Shown: in pieces, positions 17,081 through 25,460 of the stretch
Numbering within the stretch: the stretch's first letter is position 1
Layout of the letters: each line of letters starts with the position of its first letter
NCBI GenBank assembly: GCA_963756525.1
Contig: CAVWNR010000009.1
Location: forward strand, 1,351,507-1,415,506
DNA length: 64,000 nucleotides
Reading direction: 5' to 3'
Source of the DNA: CAVWNR01 sp963756525
GTDB lineage: Bacteria > Actinomycetota > Actinomycetes > Mycobacteriales > Jatrophihabitantaceae
The notes under the pieces: model-generated
Seen by the model: only the letters and a program-made list of their open reading frames with translations
What the model was told of the DNA's origin: nothing
Databases searched by the model: none
Position numbers and translations under genes: made by a program

Positions 17081-19186
17081 TCACGCCTTCACCTCTACGC
17101 GCGAAGGCGCCGTCGGCTTCGCCGACATGTGGCGGCGCAGCCGTCGGCCCAGCCGGACGAGCAACGCCACCAGGAGCACGCCGCCGGCGACGGACGTGAT
17201 TACGACGCCGATCGTGCCCAGCGCGGTGCTGTGCACGCTGAGCCGGATCTGGTTGCCGATGGGCGCTCCGGTCGGAGTCTGCAGGCTGGCGTCGACCAGG
17301 AAGTGCCCGCTGCGCTGGACGTGGGCGTCGACCCGCATCGAGAGCCGGGCATTCGCCTGGATCGTGCGCTCGCCGATCGGGTCGGTGTGGAAGCCGACGA
17401 CACCGTTCACGGTGGAGAGCACGAGCCGGACGGTGACCGCGACGGGCAGCTTGTTCACCAAGGTCACGAACAGCGGTCCGCTGCTCGACGCGAGGGTGTA
17501 GCTGCCGTTGGAGGGCTGGACGATGGCGACGCCGTCCCGCAATCCGGTGGTGAAGGCGTCCAGGTCGTCGGCGCACTGCAGGCCGCCGGCGGCGTCGACG
17601 CGCCAGGCCGACGACTCGCACCGCTGTACGGCCGTGCCGACGTCCCCGAGCAGCGATCGATCCGACGCCGGGCTGAGCGCCGAGCCCAGAGCGGCGGCGA
17701 ACGCGGTCGACTCCGTCGCCTGGTCGATGATCGACTGCGCGATATCGCCAGTTGCGGTGCCGGGGTTCAGCGCGGCCTGGGCGGTGGGGGTGATGGTCTG
17801 CGCCGCGTGGCGGATGGTCATCGGCGTCGCCCACTCGGGCGTCGAGGTGGCCAGGACCGCGCGGGCGGCCGTCGCCGGATCGGGATCGACGTAGCGACCC
17901 GGCGCCAGGGCGACGAAGTGCGTTTGCCACGGCTCGGCCGCGGCCCGGATCGCGAGATCCGACACCAGCTGGGGCAGCTCGCCGGCCCCGGAGCCGCCCC
18001 GCGTGACGACGGCGGAGACCAGCGGCTGCAGCGTGCTGTCGGTGACCACGGCGACCGCGCCGGCGTAGGGAAGCTGGGCCAGCGCGTCGGGCTGCTGACC
18101 GGTAACGCCGGCAGCCTGGTCGCTGAGCACGACGGTCGACGCGCCCTTGCTGACCAGGGCGCGCAACGCGTCCGGCCGGACTGCCCCGCCGGCCGGCCAG
18201 GCGAGGTCGTGACCCAGCGCGCTGCCGAGGACCGACCGCGCCGGCTCGTCAACCGCGGTCGTCCAGGTGAGGCCGTTGCCGGTGAGAGCGTCGACGTCCG
18301 GATCGGCGGGCGGGGTGAGTGTGACGTCGCTGGTCGCGAGGACGGCGCGCAGCCGGGCCAGCCAGCTGCGCGCCGCGGCTGCCCCGGTGCCGCTGACCAG
18401 CTTGCCGTTGGCGGCCTGCACCTGGTACCGGCCGGTCATCACCACCAGCTCGTCGATCAGCTCCGGGTCGATTACGAGGGTGAGCCGGACCTTCGGCTCG
18501 ACGTCCTCGACGACGCGCAGGGCCCGGTCCAGCCGTCCACCGGCGCTCACCGAGGCGGCCAGGTCGTCGTCGGTGAACACCGTCGAGTCGACGGTGCGGT
18601 GCGGCCGGTCGATCAGCGGCCAGAGCCAGCCGACCTGCACCGGCTGCGGCTTCTGCGTGAACGACGGCAGGTAGGTCTGCGCGAATCCGACCTGGCTGCT
18701 GCCGCCCTGCGGTTGCGCGGCGGCCGTGACGGTGAAGTCGATCGGGTAGATGCCGGTGAGGCAGAGGCAGATGTCCGACGCGTCGACCTGGGCGCTGGTG
18801 GCGGTCCGGTAGGTGAGCGTCGTCGAGGCGTGCGGCGCCAGCGTTGCGCGGACAGTGACCGGGCTGAGCGGGCTGGCGGCGTCGATGACCTGCGGGTTCG
18901 CGAACAGGTTCTGCAGCACCGAGCGCTGCACGACGGGCGCCTCCCGGACGGCCCCGACCGCCAGGTCGTACAGCGGCTGGTCGGTGGTGTTCGTCAGTCT
19001 CAACCGGACGGTGAGCGGCCGCTCGTCGGCGCTGAAGACCGGTGTGGTGGGCGACATGTCGAGGACGGTCGCCCGGACGCTCGTCGGGCCCAGGCTCGCC
19101 GGTTGGGCGTGCGCCACGGCGGGAAGCAGCCCCAGCCCCGCGATCAGCGCCACCGCGCCGGCGTGCCGGACGAGCCGTGCCCTCAT
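17081..19186 (-). CDS. DUF6049-type secreted/membrane-anchored protein (Rv3909-like)
   Basis: 701 residues: signal peptide (1-28, ALIAGLGLLPAVAHA), a large extracellular part that begins with a beta-sandwich-like segment (LTVRLRLTNTTDQPLYDLAV), and one transmembrane helix near the C-terminus (around 655-678, GVVITSVAGGVLLVALLVRL) followed by a short basic tail. It corresponds in place and layout to mycobacterial Rv3909, next to murJ. Its function is unknown; conserved linkage to the lipid II flippase suggests a role in envelope assembly. Confidence 0.82.
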   Translation of the reverse strand: MRARLVRHAGAVALIAGLGLLPAVAHAQPASLGPTSVRATVLDMSPTTPVFSADERPLTVRLRLTNTTDQPLYDLAVGAVREAPVVQRSVLQNLFANPQVIDAASPLSPVTVRATLAPHASTTLTYRTATSAQVDASDICLCLTGIYPIDFTVTAAAQPQGGSSQVGFAQTYLPSFTQKPQPVQVGWLWPLIDRPHRTVDSTVFTDDDLAASVSAGGRLDRALRVVEDVEPKVRLTLVIDPELIDELVVMTGRYQVQAANGKLVSGTGAAAARSWLARLRAVLATSDVTLTPPADPDVDALTGNGLTWTTAVDEPARSVLGSALGHDLAWPAGGAVRPDALRALVSKGASTVVLSDQAAGVTGQQPDALAQLPYAGAVAVVTDSTLQPLVSAVVTRGGSGAGELPQLVSDLAIRAAAEPWQTHFVALAPGRYVDPDPATAARAVLATSTPEWATPMTIRHAAQTITPTAQAALNPGTATGDIAQSIIDQATESTAFAAALGSALSPASDRSLLGDVGTAVQRCESSAWRVDAAGGLQCADDLDAFTTGLRDGVAIVQPSNGSYTLASSSGPLFVTLVNKLPVAVTVRLVLSTVNGVVGFHTDPIGERTIQANARLSMRVDAHVQRSGHFLVDASLQTPTGAPIGNQIRLSVHSTALGTIGVVITSVAGGVLLVALLVRLGRRLRRHMSAKPTAPSRVEVKA

Positions 19187-19244
19187 CGAGCGCCCGTGCC
19201 GCGACGATCAGGGCCGGATGCGTGCGATGCTCGTTCGCGCATGC

Positions 19245-19847
19245 TCACGCGGTGTCCGCGAGCAGCCGGCCGGCGGCGTCGACCAGGCCCCGCTCGTCGG
19301 GGTAGGCCAGCCGTCCGGCGATGTCGGCCATCGGCACCCAGGCCACCTCGGACACCTCGATATCAGCGTCGGAGAGTTCGCCGCCGACGGCACGCAGCAG
19401 GAAATGGTGCACCGTCTTGTGCACCCGCCGTCCGTCCGCGATGAACCAGAAGTCGATCGTGCCGAGAGTGCCGAGAATCTCGCCGTTGATTCCGGTCTCC
19501 TCGGCCACCTCGCGCACAGCCGCCTGCTCGGCCGTCTCGCCGGGCTCGACGTGCCCCTTCGGCAGCGACCAGAGCAGCCGGCCCCGCCGGTCGGTGCGCC
19601 CGATGAGGGCGCCGCGCGGCACGTCGCTGGCGAGGTCGACGACCAGACCGCCGGCGCTGGTCTCGTCGACGCGCCGCAGGGGATTGCGCCGGCGAGGCGC
19701 GTCGGCCCCACGCGCGTCGGCCGCACGCGCGTCGGCTCGCGCTCCGGATCGGCGCGCGTCGCCGCGCCGCCTGCCGCCGCCGCCGCCGCTACGTCCCGGC
19801 GCTGCTGACCGGCCGCGTCTGGACGCGTCCGAGGCACCTCGGGACAT
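19245..19847 (-). CDS. NUDIX hydrolase (MutT4-like)
   Basis: 200 residues. A basic Arg/Gly/Ala-rich N-terminal 70 residues (possibly disordered) precedes a NUDIX domain whose box GHVEPGETAEQAAV / REVAEETG is complete (G-x5-E-x7-REUxEExGU). The position between the DUF6049 gene and pcnA matches mycobacterial mutT4 (Rv3908). It probably hydrolyses a nucleoside diphosphate derivative. The start is set at ATG 19847 (MSRGASDASR); the frame is open further upstream but reaches into the pcnA promoter. Confidence 0.88.
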   Translation of the reverse strand: MSRGASDASRRGRSAAPGRSGGGGGRRRGDARRSGARADARAADARGADAPRRRNPLRRVDETSAGGLVVDLASDVPRGALIGRTDRRGRLLWSLPKGHVEPGETAEQAAVREVAEETGINGEILGTLGTIDFWFIADGRRVHKTVHHFLLRAVGGELSDADIEVSEVAWVPMADIAGRLAYPDERGLVDAAGRLLADTA

Positions 19848-19907
19848 GGCCCGATGGTAACCGCCGCCTGCCCCGCGACAGGCCACCCGAAGGCGTGCCG
19901 GCTCAAC

Positions 19908-19913
19908 TACGCT
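19908..19913 (+). promoter_or_regulatory. -10 box of pcnA (leaderless)
   Basis: TACGCT, 8 nt before the GTG at 19922. This fits a leaderless transcript and decides the pcnA start against the GTG at 19895. Confidence 0.5.
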
Positions 19914-19921
19914 GGCCGTCC

Positions 19922-21370
19922 GTGACGCCGCCGCTCCCCGACGCCAACGGCCCCGCCGTGGGCCAGCCGGCACAGGACCCGGCGGACCTGGTCGAGGTGC
20001 CGCCGGTCGCGACGCGACTCGGCGAGGCCTTCGGCGCGGCCGGGCACGAGCTGCACCTGGTCGGCGGCAGCGTGCGGGATGCGCTGCTCGGCCGCGACCT
20101 CGGGCAGGCCGACCTGGACTTCGCCACCGACGCCCGGCCCCCGCAGGTGCAGGCGATCGTCGAGCCGCTGGCCGAGGCCAGCTGGACCACCGGGATCGAG
20201 TTCGGCACGGTGGGCGTCCAGTTGGGTGGGCGGCGCTGCGAGATCACGACGTTCCGCGCCGACCGCTACGACCGGATCTCGCGCAACCCAGCGGTCGCGT
20301 ACGGCCAATCACTGGCCGACGACCTGCTGCGTCGGGATTTCACGATGAACGCGATGGCGCTCTCGGTCACCGGCGAGCGGGTGTTCAGCGACCCGTACGG
20401 CGGACTGGCCGACCTGGCCCGCGGGGTGTTACGCACGCCCGGCAAGCCCGAGGACTCGTTCGCCGACGATCCGCTGCGGATGCTGCGCGCGGCCCGGTTC
20501 GTCTCGACGCTTCAGGTGACGGCCGCACCGCAGGTGCGGGCGGCGATGACCGCCATGGCCGGTGAGCTGGCGCGGATCACCGCCGAGCGCGTCCAGGCGG
20601 AGCTGACCAAGCTGTTGATGGGCGCCGCCCCCCGGGCCGGGCTGGAGCTGATGGTCGACACCGGGCTCGCCGACGTGGTGCTGCCGGAACTGCCCGCGCT
20701 GCGGATGGCCACCGACGAGCACGGCCAGCACAAGGACGTCTACGCGCACACCCTGCAGGTCCTCGACCAGGCGATCGCGCTGGAGGACTCGCCGGATCTG
20801 GTGCTCCGGCTCGCTGCCGTGCTGCACGACATCGGTAAGCCCGCCACCCGCCGCTTCGAGCCGGACGGGCGGGTGACGTTCCACCACCACGAGGCCGTCG
20901 GCGCACGGATGGCCCGGCAGCGGCTGAAGGCGCTGCGCTACTCGAAGGAGATCGTCGAGGACGTCAGCCGCCTGGTGTTCCTGCATCTGCGCTTCTACGG
21001 CTACCGGACGGGCGAGTGGACCGACTCCGCGGTGCGCCGGTACGCGGTGGACGCCGGGCCGCTACTGTCCCGGCTGCACAAGCTCGTCCGCTCGGACTGC
21101 ACCACGCGTAACCGCCGCAAGGCGGCGGCTCTGGCCGCGGCGTACGACGCGCTGGAGCACCGCATCGCCGAGCTGCGCGAGCGGGAGCAGCTCGACGCCA
21201 TCCGCCCGGACCTGGACGGCAACGAGATCATGGCCATCCTCGGCGTTGCGCCCGGGCCGTTGGTCGGGCAGGCGTACCGGCACCTGCTCGACCTGCGGAT
21301 GCAGCGCGGCCCGCTCGAGCACGACCGCGCGGTCGCCGAATTGAAGGCCTGGTACTCGGCACAGCGGTGA
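19922..21370 (+). CDS. pcnA: CCA tRNA nucleotidyltransferase / polynucleotide adenylyltransferase family
   Basis: 482-residue class II nucleotidyltransferase that adds or repairs the 3' CCA of tRNAs. The head domain shows LVGGSVRDALLGRDLGQADL with DxD metal ligands and the RRDFTMNAMAL motif. A C-terminal HD domain (HTLQVLDQAI...LHDIGKPATRR) is the phosphohydrolase-type extension common in actinobacteria. It is divergent from the NUDIX gene, as in mycobacteria. GTG at 19922 is chosen from the -10 box directly upstream. Confidence 0.93.
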   Translation: MTPPLPDANGPAVGQPAQDPADLVEVPPVATRLGEAFGAAGHELHLVGGSVRDALLGRDLGQADLDFATDARPPQVQAIVEPLAEASWTTGIEFGTVGVQLGGRRCEITTFRADRYDRISRNPAVAYGQSLADDLLRRDFTMNAMALSVTGERVFSDPYGGLADLARGVLRTPGKPEDSFADDPLRMLRAARFVSTLQVTAAPQVRAAMTAMAGELARITAERVQAELTKLLMGAAPRAGLELMVDTGLADVVLPELPALRMATDEHGQHKDVYAHTLQVLDQAIALEDSPDLVLRLAAVLHDIGKPATRRFEPDGRVTFHHHEAVGARMARQRLKALRYSKEIVEDVSRLVFLHLRFYGYRTGEWTDSAVRRYAVDAGPLLSRLHKLVRSDCTTRNRRKAAALAAAYDALEHRIAELREREQLDAIRPDLDGNEIMAILGVAPGPLVGQAYRHLLDLRMQRGPLEHDRAVAELKAWYSAQR

Positions 21371-21391
21371 CTTTGCCCGGGGTGAACCGGG

Positions 21392-22228
21392 TCAGCTGCG
21401 GCGGGCACTGGTGATCAGGCCGATGGCGATGGCGACCCACCAGCTCAGCTGGGAGACCAGCGCCGAGCTGAGCAGCCGGGCCCGCAGCCGGCTCGGCAGC
21501 TCGACCAGCCCCTGCTGCGCCGGCAGCCCGGCGAACATGCGGGAGAGCGTGCTCACCCAGACGCCATTGAGCACGATCACCAGCACCGAGATCAGCTTGA
21601 CCCAGGTCAGCACCTCGCCCAGATCGGGTCTGAGCACCGTCGCCGAGGCGAGCAACCCGACGATCGACGCCCAGATCAGCGGCGCGGCACCCTCGGCGAG
21701 ACGGCGGGCCTCGCTGAGCTCACGCCGCCCGGCGATCCACAGCAGGCCGTACCAGTCGACCAGGACCACCGCGCCGAACCCGACGACCAGGCAGAGCACG
21801 TGCACGACGACGCCGGCCCGGTAGACACCCGACGGCGGGTGGATCAACGCGGAGAGCGCCACCGAGAGCGCCAACAGCTGGGCCGCCGCCAGATACGCCA
21901 GCGCTCGCCCGCTGCGCCACGCCGGGACGGGCCCGGCCGCCGGGCGGTCCGGCGCGGCGCGGCCGAGCGGGCGGCGCCGGGAGAGAACGACAGCCCGCAC
22001 GGAGCGCACCCGCGGGGCCTCGATCGGCTCGTCCGCTCGGACCTGCAATGCCGACGTTGCTGGCGTGACCGTCCTCGCCGGGCCTGGGAGTTCGCGCAGC
22101 CACTTGCGCAACGTCGATGGGTGCACCGAAAGGGCTGCTGCGATTTCGCTCACCGGCTGCCCCGAGTACCGTGCGCGGTGCACCGCCTCGGCACGAAACG
22201 CGGGCGAGTAGTGCAACGGGCCATCCAA
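21392..22228 (-). CDS. HTH (transposase-type) domain fused to a multi-pass membrane domain
   Basis: 278 residues. Residues 1-45 form a helix-turn-helix like that of IS3-family OrfA proteins (FRAEAVHRARYSGQPVSEIA, then SVHPSTLRKWLRE). A basic linker (46-105) leads to about five transmembrane helices: LAYLAAAQLLALSVALSAL, VVVHVLCLVVGFGAVVLVDW, LIWASIVGLLASATVL, WVKLISVLVIVLNGVWV and SQLSWWVAIAIGLITS. I do not recognise the membrane part as a named family. Membrane-tethered DNA binding is an inference. It is convergent with pcnA (21-bp gap), and the ATG at 22228 has no strong ribosome site. Confidence 0.7.
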   Translation of the reverse strand: MDGPLHYSPAFRAEAVHRARYSGQPVSEIAAALSVHPSTLRKWLRELPGPARTVTPATSALQVRADEPIEAPRVRSVRAVVLSRRRPLGRAAPDRPAAGPVPAWRSGRALAYLAAAQLLALSVALSALIHPPSGVYRAGVVVHVLCLVVGFGAVVLVDWYGLLWIAGRRELSEARRLAEGAAPLIWASIVGLLASATVLRPDLGEVLTWVKLISVLVIVLNGVWVSTLSRMFAGLPAQQGLVELPSRLRARLLSSALVSQLSWWVAIAIGLITSARRS

Positions 22229-22470
22229 TCGGATCGGAATCCGCGCTGGGAGTGATCACCGCTTCGTGGCGAGCGAGCGCGCATCGGGGCACCCTCAGCG
22301 GCAGGAGCATACCTGCGACGAGCAGCTTCCAGGCGGCTCGCCGAGACTGGCGGTCGGGCCGCTACTGGCTGTATCGCGGGCGCTCAACGCGGCTTCACGA
22401 GCGGTCGGTAAGTATCGGTGTTGGGCATCCGTCCGAGAACGGGGCAACGGGGAAGCGGGGACAGTAACGG

Positions 22471-24147
22471 ATGGCTAGACACGCCGCGCCGAGGCGCGCG
22501 CCCAGCATGCGCTGGGTGGTCGCGGCGCTGGCCGCGCTGGCGGTCGCCTCGATCACCGCGGTCGTCTGGGGACTGAGCACGCCGTCCGGCAACCGAGCGC
22601 AGCATGCGACGACGCCGCAGCGCCCAAGCGCTTCGGTGACCACGGCCGCCAACTGCCCGAGGACCGTCACCGTGGTCACCGCGAGCTCCTTCGCACCGGC
22701 GCTGCGCGCCGTCGCCAATCCGCTCGCCACCGGTTCGAACTGCGTCGCCGTCACCGTCCGTACGGCTGACGGCACGGCCGCCGCCGACACGGTCGCCTCC
22801 TCCCACGCGGACGCGTGGATCCCCGACGACTCCTCCTGGCCGAAGCTGCCCAGCGCGGCGAAGCTTGCCACCGGTGCCGGCGCCGGCACGGTAGTGGCCA
22901 CGAGCCCGATGTACTTCGTCACCGAGCGCAGCTCGCCGCCGCTGCCCACATCGGCGCGATCGTGGACCGGACTGACCGCGCTGCTCGCCCAGCAGGGAAC
23001 CTGGAGCCTGGCGGTCCGTGATCCCGCTGCGTCCGGCGACGGGATGGTCGCCGCCGGCGGACTGGCCGACGCCATGCTCGCCGCCCGGGGACCGCTCGTC
23101 TCCGCGCTGGACCTGCTCCGGGCCTGGCAGGAGGGCACGACCGTCACGGCTGTAAGATCGGCGCTGCCGCAGAAGCCCGACCAGGTCGGCGTCGTCCCGG
23201 AGTACGCGCTGATCCAGTCCGGCCAGGCGAAGAACTACACCGTCATCGCGCCGACCGACGGGACATCCGAGCTGCGCTACACCTGGTTTCCGACCGCCGC
23301 GGCCGAAGCCGATTCCGCCAAGGCGGCGGCGCTCACCCGGCTCTACCAGGCGCTGAGGGCACCGTCGGCGGCCAGCGCGCTGAGCGCCGCGGGGCTGCGC
23401 GCGGCGAGCTGGCCGGCCGCCGCACCGAGCGGCGCCGCGGCCGCCGGTCTCCCCGCGGTCACCGCAGCGCCGACGGCCGCGATCTCCGAACACTTCATGT
23501 ACCACGTGCTCGCCACCTGGCACCCCGACCTGCGCCGCTCCAACATGCTGATCGTCATCGACGTGTCCGGTTCGATGGGCGACCCCGCGCCCGGCACGAC
23601 GACGCCGAAGATCGCGCTGGTGCGGCAGGGAGTCGCGCAGGTGGACGCGCTGCTGCCCGACAGCGCCCAGCTGGGCCTGTGGGTGTTCGGCTCCCAGCTC
23701 GCCCCGCCCAACGACTGGCAGCCGCTCGTCGCGCCCGCTCCGCTCGCTGCGCCGCAGCGCACGGCGATCAGCAGTGCCGGCGCGCAGCTGCAGGCTCGGC
23801 AGACCGGCACCGGCCTGTACGACACCATCCTCGGCGCCTACCGCTACCAGCAGGCGCACTTCCAGTCCGGCATGCCGAACGAGGTCGTCTTGTTCACCGA
23901 CGGGGTCAACCAGGACGACCCGGTCTCGATCGACCTCGGCGGGCTGCACGCCGGGCTGGCCGCCGCCGATCCGAGCAAGCGCGTGCAACTGTCGATCTTC
24001 GGTATCGGCAACGCGGTGCCGGCCTCCGCGCTGGACTCGGCGGTCGCTCCGGTCGGCGGGCAGGTTGACCTGCTCACCTCGCCGGACGAGGTGATCGGCG
24101 CGTTCGTGCACGCCGTGTCCGGCGCGCTCTCCGGCGTGCCCGGCTGA
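22471..24147 (+). CDS. Substrate-binding-like plus von Willebrand factor A domain exported protein
   Basis: 558 residues: an N-terminal signal/anchor (MRWVVAALAALAVASITAVV), a periplasmic-binding-protein-like region (around 50-320, TVVTASSFAPALRAV...SWTGLTALL) and a C-terminal VWA domain (around 355-550) with the MIDAS motif DVSGSMG and a later TDGVNQDD. Such SBP/VWA fusions are common single-gene surface proteins of actinobacteria; ligand and role are unknown. The ATG at 22471 follows a weak GGGG-containing leader. A large inverted repeat follows the stop by 10 bp. Confidence 0.82.
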   Translation: MARHAAPRRAPSMRWVVAALAALAVASITAVVWGLSTPSGNRAQHATTPQRPSASVTTAANCPRTVTVVTASSFAPALRAVANPLATGSNCVAVTVRTADGTAAADTVASSHADAWIPDDSSWPKLPSAAKLATGAGAGTVVATSPMYFVTERSSPPLPTSARSWTGLTALLAQQGTWSLAVRDPAASGDGMVAAGGLADAMLAARGPLVSALDLLRAWQEGTTVTAVRSALPQKPDQVGVVPEYALIQSGQAKNYTVIAPTDGTSELRYTWFPTAAAEADSAKAAALTRLYQALRAPSAASALSAAGLRAASWPAAAPSGAAAAGLPAVTAAPTAAISEHFMYHVLATWHPDLRRSNMLIVIDVSGSMGDPAPGTTTPKIALVRQGVAQVDALLPDSAQLGLWVFGSQLAPPNDWQPLVAPAPLAAPQRTAISSAGAQLQARQTGTGLYDTILGAYRYQQAHFQSGMPNEVVLFTDGVNQDDPVSIDLGGLHAGLAAADPSKRVQLSIFGIGNAVPASALDSAVAPVGGQVDLLTSPDEVIGAFVHAVSGALSGVPG

Positions 24148-24156
24148 GCCACCGTC

Positions 24157-24225
24157 GATCACCTTTTCCCCGCTGATGACCGGTTCGGCGCCCAACAACC
24201 GGTCAGAGGCGGGGAAAACCTGATC
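24157..24225. repeat. Palindromic repeat, family 1 copy 1
   Basis: Inverted repeat whose arms run from GATCACC/TTTTCCCCGC and GACCGGTT to AACCGGTC and GCGGGGAAAA/CCTGATC, about 29 nt per arm with a few mismatches. It lies just after the VWA gene and could act as a terminator. A closely related palindrome occurs at 33825-33893, so it is a dispersed element and not a one-off hairpin. Confidence 0.85.
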
Positions 24226-24334
24226 GGCACGGCGCGGCGTTGCCCCGACCACGCCAACGGGTGCAGCGTGGACGTATGGTCACCGCCCCACGAAATCGCT
24301 CCGCTGGCGCTCCACGATTCCGCGGGGGCCCAGG

Positions 24335-25453
24335 ATGATCGCCCACGTCGTGATCTTCATCCAGGAGAACCACACCACCGACAACTACTTCGTCTCCATG
24401 GCGCCGTGGGGTGCGAACCTCGCCACCGGATGGCCGGTCGCGCCGAACCCGCCGGCGAGCGACCAGCCGCACGACCGGCAGGCGTATTACCGCTGGCTGC
24501 AGGCCCAGCAGGCCGGCACGCCGACGCCGGCCACGCACAACCAGTTCGACACCGTCGCGGACATTCCGTTCTACGCCTGGCTCGCCGCATCGGGCGCGTT
24601 CATCGAAAACCACTGCGCCGGGTACGGCACGAACTCCACGCCCAACCACCTGCTGCTACTCGGCGGGCAGAGCCCCACGCTGCGCAATCCCAGCGACAAC
24701 CCGGTCTGGGACCTGCCGTCCATCCTCGGCCACGCCGGCGACCACGGGGTGAGCTGGCGCGCCTACACCGGCACCGAGCACTACCCGGTCGAGTTCTACC
24801 AGCAACTGCAGGGCTCACCGAACATCGTGGCCAGCGACCAGATCGTCACCGACGCGGGCGCCGGGACGCTGCCGGCGCTGTCGATGGTCTGGCACGACAC
24901 GCCCGACGACGAGCACCCACCGGCCGACATCACACTCGGCCAGCAGAAGGTCTGGCAGGCCGTCGACGCCGTAGTCAAGGCCGGGTTGTGGGACGAAACC
25001 GTGTTCTTGCTGACGTGGGACGACTGGGGCGGCTACGACGATCATGTGGTCACGCCGAACGTCGAGCACACCGAGCCGGACGGCGTGCAGCTGGCGTTCG
25101 GGCCGCGGGTAGCGCTGCTGGTCTTCGGCGGGTCGGTCAAGCCGGGGATCGACAGCCGCTGGTCGTCCCACGTCAGCGTGCCCAAGACGGCGCTCGACGT
25201 GCTGGGCCTGCCGGCTCTCGGCGTCCCGCGCCTGGACGACGCCCCGAGCCTCGCCGACCTGGTCGGCGCGCCCGGATCGATGCCGGCGCCACCCGGCTAC
25301 GGCACGACGATCAGCCAGCCGACGCCGCCCACACCGACCCCGCCCGTCCATCCACTGCCAGCGCCGCCCGTCGCGACGTCCGCACCGGTCGGGCCGGTGC
25401 TGCTCCGCGACGGGTCGACGCTGCCGCCGCCGAACGACGCGCCGCTGTCCTGA
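24335..25453 (+). CDS. Phosphoesterase family (phospholipase C / acid phosphatase-like)
   Basis: 372 residues of the alkaline-phosphatase-superfamily phosphoesterase group (PF04185). The metal/nucleophile motif appears as FIQENHTTDNYFVSMAPW (usual ENHSFDNYFG) and the second as TWDDWGGYDDHVV (usual DEWGGxxDHV). There is no signal peptide or Tat motif at the ATG used, which is unusual for this normally exported family; a start further upstream in this frame is not evident. The tail (325-372) is Pro-rich. It probably cleaves a phosphate ester; the substrate is open. Confidence 0.82.
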   Translation: MIAHVVIFIQENHTTDNYFVSMAPWGANLATGWPVAPNPPASDQPHDRQAYYRWLQAQQAGTPTPATHNQFDTVADIPFYAWLAASGAFIENHCAGYGTNSTPNHLLLLGGQSPTLRNPSDNPVWDLPSILGHAGDHGVSWRAYTGTEHYPVEFYQQLQGSPNIVASDQIVTDAGAGTLPALSMVWHDTPDDEHPPADITLGQQKVWQAVDAVVKAGLWDETVFLLTWDDWGGYDDHVVTPNVEHTEPDGVQLAFGPRVALLVFGGSVKPGIDSRWSSHVSVPKTALDVLGLPALGVPRLDDAPSLADLVGAPGSMPAPPGYGTTISQPTPPTPTPPVHPLPAPPVATSAPVGPVLLRDGSTLPPPNDAPLS

Positions 25454-25460
25454 TGCGCGA

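Noticed and set aside
15268..19444. Very long frames (643 and 771 codons) antisense to murJ and the DUF6049 gene
   Set aside because: They shadow strongly conserved genes, have Arg/Gly-rich compositions and lack ribosome sites.
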